A stretch of 9,571 nt of DNA from Deltaproteobacteria bacterium. GTDB lineage: Bacteria; Desulfobacterota; Desulfuromonadia; Desulfuromonadales; BM103. The position numbers and the translations under genes are program-made. Position 1 is the first letter of the stretch. Each line of letters begins with the position of its first letter. The stretch is from assembly GCA_019313105.1 (NCBI GenBank), contig JAFDBW010000196.1, positions 1 to 9,571 of the forward strand. The letters run 5' to 3'. Under the pieces are notes generated by a model. It was not told where the DNA came from, searched no databases, and saw only the letters and a program-made list of their open reading frames with translations. Shown piece after piece: positions 5,809-9,571 of this stretch.

Positions 5809-6834
5809 ATGACCCAAGCAATACCAGACCCTCTGTATTCAAGCCCCAGCACCGTTCAAGAAAGCATCAAACGGGAATATTGCCAGACGGTTCATTTGTG
5901 TGAGGCCTCTATGACCAGGCCAGTGCCTGTAGAAAAACCGAACATTAAGCCTCATGTCTGGGCTATCGGTGGAGGCAAAGGGGGGGTCGGCAAATCAGCC
6001 CTCACGACCGGCATTGCCATGACTTTGGCTGGCCAGGGACAACGCTGCGTCATGATCGATGCAGATCTTGGCGGTGCCAATCTGCATACCTTCCTCGGCA
6101 TGTCTTCACCGGAGCATACGATCAGCGACCTGTTCCGTGACCCGACCAAAAATCTGCAGGACATTCTTCTGGCCACCCCCTTTGAAAACCTCGGCTTAAT
6201 CAGCGGCGCCCGGGCTATGCTCAACGTGGCCAATCTGAAACACTTCCAGAAGGAGAAGTTGATCAGGCAGGTTTTTTCTCTGGAAGCAGATTATATCTTC
6301 ATTGATCTGGGCGCCGGTAGTTCCTTTAATGTGCTCGACTTTTTCATTGCTGCTCACAATGGTTTGATGGTCGTCACACCGACTCCGACCTCGATAGAGA
6401 ATACCTATCACTTCCTGAGAGCGGCTTATTTTCGCAAATTACGTCATGTCATTCGAGATCTCAAGGTCGAAGCGCTGGTCGATTCTTCCTTGGATGACAA
6501 AGAAAAAAGCGGCATCCGTTCACCGCGAGATCTTGTCGCCGAGCTCCGCCGCCGTGACCCGTCAGCCGGAGAAGAAATTGACAGGGCGATGATGTCGTTC
6601 AGTCCGGGTTTGATTGTAAACCAGGTGCAACGACATCAGGATCGCAATCTCGGCAAAGAGATGGCGCTGGCCTGTAAGGACTTTTTGGGGATCGATGTGA
6701 CGATGGCCGGCTCTGTCCGTACCGACGAGCAGGTTCTGATGGCCCTCAATTCGCGCCGGCCGACTCTGAGCATGTTTCCGCAAAGTAACTTTGCCAAAGA
6801 TGTACGGCAGATCGTACAAAAATTGGAATGGTAG
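5809..6834 (+). CDS. MinD/FleN(FlhG)-like P-loop ATPase
   Basis: 341 residues, of the deviant-Walker-A MinD/ParA family, which act as ATP-switched positioning proteins for division sites, flagella, chemoreceptors or pili. Visible motifs: deviant Walker A GGGKGGVGKS (54-63, signature lysine K57 and P-loop lysine K62), switch I DADLGGAN (84-91) and Walker B/switch II FIDLGAG (164-170). A loosely conserved 50-residue N-terminal extension precedes the ATPase core. A charged helical segment (about 208-262) sits between strands, and the C-terminus (about 320-341) ends in a short basic/amphipathic stretch. ATG 5809 has AAGGAA at 5795-5800; an internal ATG at 5911 has no good ribosome site. The gene is followed after 12 nt by a J-like/HTH gene, so the two are probably one operon. 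No flagellar, min or che gene is near enough to name the cargo, so no symbol is given. Confidence 0.8.
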   Translation: MTQAIPDPLYSSPSTVQESIKREYCQTVHLCEASMTRPVPVEKPNIKPHVWAIGGGKGGVGKSALTTGIAMTLAGQGQRCVMIDADLGGANLHTFLGMSSPEHTISDLFRDPTKNLQDILLATPFENLGLISGARAMLNVANLKHFQKEKLIRQVFSLEADYIFIDLGAGSSFNVLDFFIAAHNGLMVVTPTPTSIENTYHFLRAAYFRKLRHVIRDLKVEALVDSSLDDKEKSGIRSPRDLVAELRRRDPSAGEEIDRAMMSFSPGLIVNQVQRHQDRNLGKEMALACKDFLGIDVTMAGSVRTDEQVLMALNSRRPTLSMFPQSNFAKDVRQIVQKLEW

Positions 6835-6846
6835 CGGAGATCTGTG

Positions 6847-7404
6847 ATGAGTGAAGACAGTCTGCAGGCGAGTTTTGATTTTTTCGGCCTGAGCCACGAC
6901 GCCAGTATAGACGAGGTGGAAAAATCGTTTCGCGAATTACGCAACTTGTACAGTGAGGGCTCTTTGGCAACTTACTCATTGTTGGATGATGCCGACCGGC
7001 AAGAGAAACTTGCTGCGTTACGTAAAGCCTATGACCGGATTCTGCAATCATATTCCCACACACCAGATAGCGAGGTGGACCCCGAAAGAGAAGCGGGGCC
7101 CTTTCCCGCAAAGTCTCTAATAGTTAACATTGACGCAGATTTACAGCAGATGCCAGGGTTGTTTCTTCAGCAGTCACGTAAGGCTTTGGGCTTAAGCTTG
7201 CAGGATGTGGCGAAACGGACCAAGGTCAGAGCATCTATTCTACAGGACATAGAAGAGCAGCGTTTTGATTTTCTTCCGGCCCCGGTTTATCTGCGTGGAT
7301 TTTTGAGGGAATTTGCACGAATGGTTAACGTGCCCGATGCCGATGCTCTGATTGATGCCTTTATGGCACGGGACAAGAACGACAAAGAGCGAAAAATAGA
7401 TTAA
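6847..7404 (+). CDS. Degenerate J-like domain plus RodZ-type HTH protein
   Basis: 185 residues from ATG 6847 (GGAG at 6836-6839; the GTG at 6844 is too close to be preferred). Residues 9-67 resemble a J-domain: FFGL, then a helix SIDEVEKSFRELRNLYS and a final helix DRQEKLAALRKAYDRIL. The HPD tripeptide needed to stimulate DnaK is absent, with EGSLATYS in its place. An acidic/proline linker (72-90) leads to a RodZ-like HTH_25 domain at about 104-170, with RKALGLSLQDVAKRTKV, IEEQRFDFLP and YLRGFLREFARMV. RodZ proteins normally continue into a membrane span and periplasmic domain; this one ends with a charged tail and is soluble. It is likely an adaptor or partner of the preceding ATPase. DNA binding versus a protein-protein role (RodZ's HTH binds MreB) is open. 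No terminator is evident. Confidence 0.72.
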   Translation: MSEDSLQASFDFFGLSHDASIDEVEKSFRELRNLYSEGSLATYSLLDDADRQEKLAALRKAYDRILQSYSHTPDSEVDPEREAGPFPAKSLIVNIDADLQQMPGLFLQQSRKALGLSLQDVAKRTKVRASILQDIEEQRFDFLPAPVYLRGFLREFARMVNVPDADALIDAFMARDKNDKERKID

Positions 7405-7633
7405 TTTGATGAAGCCTCCCATATAGCCAACCCGTGACTCCCCTGGCTGATCACCCCCAATTAACCGATTCAGCAATTTAACGCTTCCTCTCTCCGAATG
7501 TAGTTTCAGCGCGGCCTGGCCTTGAGACAGAATACGTGCTTTTCCCCATCTCATTAAGCACCCTGTTTCACAGTTATTAAATCCAAAGAAGTCGTCTGAA
7601 TGCCATTGTGAGAAAATAGTGCGTGGCCACATG

Positions 7634-7671
7634 CTAAAATGATTTTTCAGTTGTTGCTTGCGACATTTTAG
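7634..7671. repeat. Perfect 8-bp inverted repeat CTAAAATG / CATTTTAG
   Basis: The arms CTAAAATG (7634-7641) and CATTTTAG (7664-7671) are perfectly complementary with 22 nt between them, so their centres are 30 bp apart, about three helical turns. The left arm overlaps an extended -10-like word TGCTAAAAT (7632-7640). It could be a two-half-site operator or an RNA stem upstream of the TPR gene. The rest of 7405-7633 shows no gene or known RNA that I can support. Confidence 0.45.
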
Positions 7672-7716
7672 AGTTCCTTGTCTTTTTCAATTCGTACAGC
7701 AAATCACGAGATAGAA

Positions 7717-7749
7717 ATGCAAAACAACCCAAAACTCAGTCATCCATGA
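7717..7749 (+). CDS. Ten-codon upstream ORF overlapping the TPR gene start
   Basis: ATG 7717 opens a ten-codon frame (MQNNPKLSHP) whose TGA (7747-7749) overlaps the TPR ATG (7746-7748) as ATGA. A weak GAG (7708-7710) lies 6 nt before it, whereas the TPR ATG itself has no purine-rich site. The arrangement fits translational coupling through a leader peptide, but a frame this short can arise by chance. Confidence 0.35.
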   Translation: MQNNPKLSHP

Positions 7750-8855
7750 CCAACACATCCGATTTTATGAAAATCCTTGAGCTCTCCAAACGGGGCAATC
7801 AACTGCTCAAAGAAAAAAACTACCTTGAAGCCTGTGCCATATTCGATAAAGCCCGCAATCTCGAGCCAACCAATCTATATATTCTCGTCGGTATTGGCGA
7901 TGCCCAGCGTGGTCTAAGCAACTTTTCAAAGGCAGCCCAATGTTACAAAAGGGTTCTGGACCAAGACCCTGAGAACCTCTTTGCGTTACGCGGTTTGGGG
8001 GACACTCGCCGCGCCCAGGACCGGATTGATGAAGCTCTGGTGGTCTGGGAACGCTACATCCAGTGCCGGCCGCGGGATATTTTCGTGCTGACTCGGATCG
8101 CGGATGGGTACAAAGCCATCGGCAAACTGCAGGTGGCCGAGGAATGCTACCAGCGGGTTCTGAACATCAAAAAGAAAGACAGCCATGCTTTGATGGGACT
8201 AGCTGACCTGTACCATAAAACCGGACAAGACGAGCTTGCCATCCAGTACTATGAACAAGTTTTGCAGAAAAACCCCGGAATGATCAACATCCTGACGACT
8301 TTGGGCAATCTTCAAAGGCGTCGAGGTGATCATGAAAAATCTCGACAATCTTTCGAAAAAGCTCTCGAACTGGAAAACAACAACGTGTATGCCCTGTATG
8401 GACTAGGTCATTACTATCGCTGGCAAGGCAACTATCCGATGGCCATTTCTCTCTGGGAACAGGTTCTTGAACGGTCAGAAGGCAATGTCGACTTGCTCGC
8501 TCGGTTGGGGGATGCCTATAGAAATGTCAGTGACCTGGTTGCTGCTGAATCAAACTACCGGAAGTCCCTTGACAAGGGTTACGACAAATTCAGTCTGCTG
8601 GGCCTTGCCAAGGTACACGCCATACGTGGCGAAGTAAATGAGATGGAACGCTGCTATCGCCAACTTATGGCCAATGAGCAGGATAACGGTCGGTTTTTTG
8701 GTGAAATTGCATCGCAACTGATCGAACATCGACAACCGTCCGACGCGGCAAGCTTTTACCGGACTGTCTGTGAACTGCATCAAGACAATCAGGATGTTTT
8801 TCAGAAACTGGCCAAACGGGCAGAAGAGCTCGGGCTGACATCATCACGTACTTGA
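7746..8855 (+). CDS. Cytoplasmic tetratricopeptide-repeat protein, about ten TPRs
   Basis: 369 residues made almost wholly of 34-residue TPRs. The pattern (G/A at positions 8 and 20, F/Y at 24, P near 32) repeats from about residue 10, with P41, P75, P109 and P177 exactly in 34-residue register. About ten repeats run to residue 348, followed by a charged C-terminal helix. There is no signal peptide, membrane span or catalytic domain, so it is probably a scaffold forming a superhelical peptide-binding groove. The start at ATG 7746 lacks a Shine-Dalgarno site; M8 (7767) also lacks one. The gene lies 341 nt after the MinD/J-HTH pair and has its own spacer, so cotranscription is uncertain. TPR proteins often partner polarity, pilus or secretion systems, but nothing here names a partner. 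Confidence 0.82.
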   Translation: MTNTSDFMKILELSKRGNQLLKEKNYLEACAIFDKARNLEPTNLYILVGIGDAQRGLSNFSKAAQCYKRVLDQDPENLFALRGLGDTRRAQDRIDEALVVWERYIQCRPRDIFVLTRIADGYKAIGKLQVAEECYQRVLNIKKKDSHALMGLADLYHKTGQDELAIQYYEQVLQKNPGMINILTTLGNLQRRRGDHEKSRQSFEKALELENNNVYALYGLGHYYRWQGNYPMAISLWEQVLERSEGNVDLLARLGDAYRNVSDLVAAESNYRKSLDKGYDKFSLLGLAKVHAIRGEVNEMERCYRQLMANEQDNGRFFGEIASQLIEHRQPSDAASFYRTVCELHQDNQDVFQKLAKRAEELGLTSSRT

Positions 8856-9024
8856 TCTCTTTTCATCTCTTGAACACGCCTGCCTCGCATTTTTCCTGTA
8901 AGCCACCACTCCTGGAACAACGCTAAACAATGGTAAACCGCCGGGGACATAACCGGCTGCGACAAAACATGGTAGAAAGTCAAGAGACACTCAGGGATAC
9001 AAATCAACCCATAAAGAGTGTGTC

Positions 9025-9081
9025 ATGACAAAGAAGAGCAAGTGTCGGATTAAATCGTTCAAGCGTTTTTGGCGTTTTTGA
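9025..9081 (+). CDS. Possible 18-residue cationic peptide
   Basis: ATG 9025 to TGA 9079-9081 encodes MTKKSKCRIKSFKRFWRF, with eight K/R residues, no acidic residue and an aromatic tail. AAAGAG (9013-9018) precedes it with 6 nt spacing. The 3' half contains a perfect tandem 9-mer GCGTTTTTG (9063-9071, 9072-9080), so the KRFW/RF tail may be a by-product of the repeat. Evidence for real translation is thin. Confidence 0.2.
   Translation: MTKKSKCRIKSFKRFWRF
9063..9080 (+). repeat. Tandem 9-mer GCGTTTTTG, two copies
   Basis: Two perfect adjacent copies lie in the spacer between the TPR gene and the lipoprotein gene. Elsewhere in 8856-9185 I see only a short hairpin, GCCGG/CCGGC (8940-8957), without a T tract and no recognisable gene. 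Confidence 0.55.
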
Positions 9082-9185
9082 CCTTAATGCTGCCGTAACC
9101 CGTCATTTCACCTGCGTCACCATGGAGCAGGTTGGGCCGGTTGCAAGTAGTTTTTGTCGGCGACCTTTCACCAACTCAGCAGAGA

Positions 9186-9202
9186 CAAATTGCTACAATT
9201 TG
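9186..9202. promoter_or_regulatory. Perfect palindrome CAAATTG-CTA-CAATTTG (operator candidate)
   Basis: Seven-base arms are perfectly inverted around a 3-nt centre, 17 bp in all, typical of a dimeric regulator's site. It lies about 25 bp upstream of the TGATACAAT promoter word. It also contains an extended -10-like word TGCTACAAT (9191-9199), so it might cover a second start. The regulator is not in the window. Confidence 0.5.
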
Positions 9203-9212
9203 GCTCACAATA

Positions 9213-9231
9213 ATCATGTTTATGATACAAT
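9213..9231 (+). promoter_or_regulatory. Candidate extended -10 promoter with small inverted repeat
   Basis: TGATACAAT (9223-9231) is an extended -10 with TACAAT (5 of 6). No good -35 exists at 16-18 nt. The inverted repeat ATCAT-GTTT-ATGAT (9213-9226) overlaps it. Initiation near 9238 would give a leader of about 115 nt before the lipoprotein start at 9353. Confidence 0.38.
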
Positions 9232-9352
9232 TACCTGAAGCTTAACGAGGATTCGACGACCTTTTAACGATATAGGGGACACTGCTCCCTCCCTCAAAAA
9301 AACTTAAGCCTGGGCATTTCAAATCCGCGGAAGCGGTTCGGAGAGGTGACTG

Positions 9353-9571
9353 TTGCAAAAGCTCACGAGGCTGTCCTTGATAGTTTTGATGCTTGGTGTG
9401 TTCGGGTGCGACTCGGAAATAAACCGTTCCCCAACCGATGTGCTGGGCATTGCGGCGAATCTCAGAAGCATGATGACGCTTGACCCCGCCGCGATATCAG
9501 AAAGCCTCACTGGTGGCGTCATGCGAAACGTCTGCGAGCCCCTGCTGGTGCTCAACGAGGAAGATGCCAGA
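9353..9571 (+). CDS. N-terminus of a lipoprotein, probably family-5 ABC substrate-binding protein (partial)
   Basis: 73 codons run to the window edge with no stop; the 3' part is missing. The TTG start at 9353 has GGAGAGG at 9340-9346 with 6 nt spacing. Residues 2-18 form a lipoprotein signal: QKLTR, a hydrophobic run and the lipobox V16-F17-G18-C19, so the mature protein would be lipidated on C19. Asp at +2 (D20) is the residue that, in E. coli, keeps lipoproteins at the inner membrane. After a short spacer, the segment around MMTLDPA (40-46) and VMRNVCEPLLVLNEEDA (56-72) matches the start of SBP_bac_5 (oligopeptide/dipeptide-type) binding proteins, where an LDPA motif precedes the xxNxYExL region. 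The role would be substrate capture for an ABC importer; the ligand cannot be told from this fragment. Confidence 0.65.
   Translation, partial: MQKLTRLSLIVLMLGVFGCDSEINRSPTDVLGIAANLRSMMTLDPAAISESLTGGVMRNVCEPLLVLNEEDAR

Noticed and set aside
7240..7632. 130-codon minus-strand frame covering part of the 7405-7745 spacer
   Set aside because: It overlaps the HTH gene in antisense, has no recognisable domain, and I see no convincing ribosome site for it.
8940..8957. GCCGG/CCGGC hairpin after the TPR gene as a terminator
   Set aside because: The stem is only 5 bp and no T tract follows.
8801..9007. 68-codon minus-strand frame after the TPR gene
   Set aside because: It overlaps the TPR 3' end and has no family features or ribosome site.
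1..9571. Search for tRNA, rRNA, CRISPR array, insertion sequence, att sites and sigma54 (-24/-12) promoters
   Set aside because: No cloverleaf, regularly spaced repeats, transposase, terminal inverted repeats or convincing TGGC-N8-TGC element was seen by eye in the spacers.

Overview
The window reads as chromosomal DNA of a deltaproteobacterium of the Desulfuromonas/Geobacter kind (Desulfobacterota). This is inferred from a small triheme c7-type cytochrome, a GEMM-I riboswitch placed before a PilZ gene of the myxobacterial/Geobacter type, a soluble RodZ-like HTH protein paired with a MinD/FleN-like ATPase, and a lactate racemase/oxidase operon. All recognisable complete genes are on the + strand. 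I see no insertion sequence, tRNA, rRNA or CRISPR array.

Region 1 (1-4132) is a 2-hydroxyacid (probably lactate) utilisation operon: a LarA-type nickel-pincer racemase, a GlcD/D-lactate-dehydrogenase-type FAD subunit and a GlcF-type Fe-S subunit with two CCG domains. LarA would interconvert the enantiomers, and the GlcD-GlcF pair would oxidise the hydroxyacid to the 2-oxoacid. A sigma70-like promoter lies just before larA, whose start is a TTG behind a strong GGAGG. Both internal junctions carry short tandem repeats with a 7-nt period.

Region 2 (4133-4608) is a monocistronic secreted triheme c7-type cytochrome with its own promoter candidate, an inverted repeat overlapping the -35 region, and a strong intrinsic terminator. 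One conserved distal haem-ligand histidine appears to be missing.

Region 3 (4745-5420) is the most striking unit. A perfect extended -10 promoter is followed within about 15 nt by a GEMM-I (cyclic di-GMP class I) aptamer, then an intrinsic terminator, then a PilZ protein with a C-terminal CxxC...CxxC zinc-ribbon-like tail. An RNA sensor and a putative protein sensor of the same second messenger are therefore stacked in one gene. The P1 3' strand can pair with the terminator's 5' arm, which predicts a ligand-OFF switch.

Region 4 (5421-7404) holds a 388-nt intergenic stretch with a promoter candidate and a structured-looking leader, then a MinD/FleN-like ATPase and, 12 nt later, a two-domain protein made of a degenerate J-like domain without HPD and a RodZ-type HTH without a membrane anchor. 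This pair looks like a cell-polarity or positioning module of unknown cargo.

Region 5 (7405-8855) is a 341-nt spacer with a perfect 8-bp inverted repeat and a ten-codon upstream ORF whose stop overlaps the start of a cytoplasmic protein made almost wholly of about ten 34-residue TPRs.

Region 6 (8856-9571) is a 497-nt spacer with a perfect 7-bp-arm palindrome, a promoter candidate and a tiny cationic ORF. It is followed by the first 73 codons of a lipoprotein, probably a family-5 (oligopeptide-type) ABC substrate-binding protein, which runs off the window.
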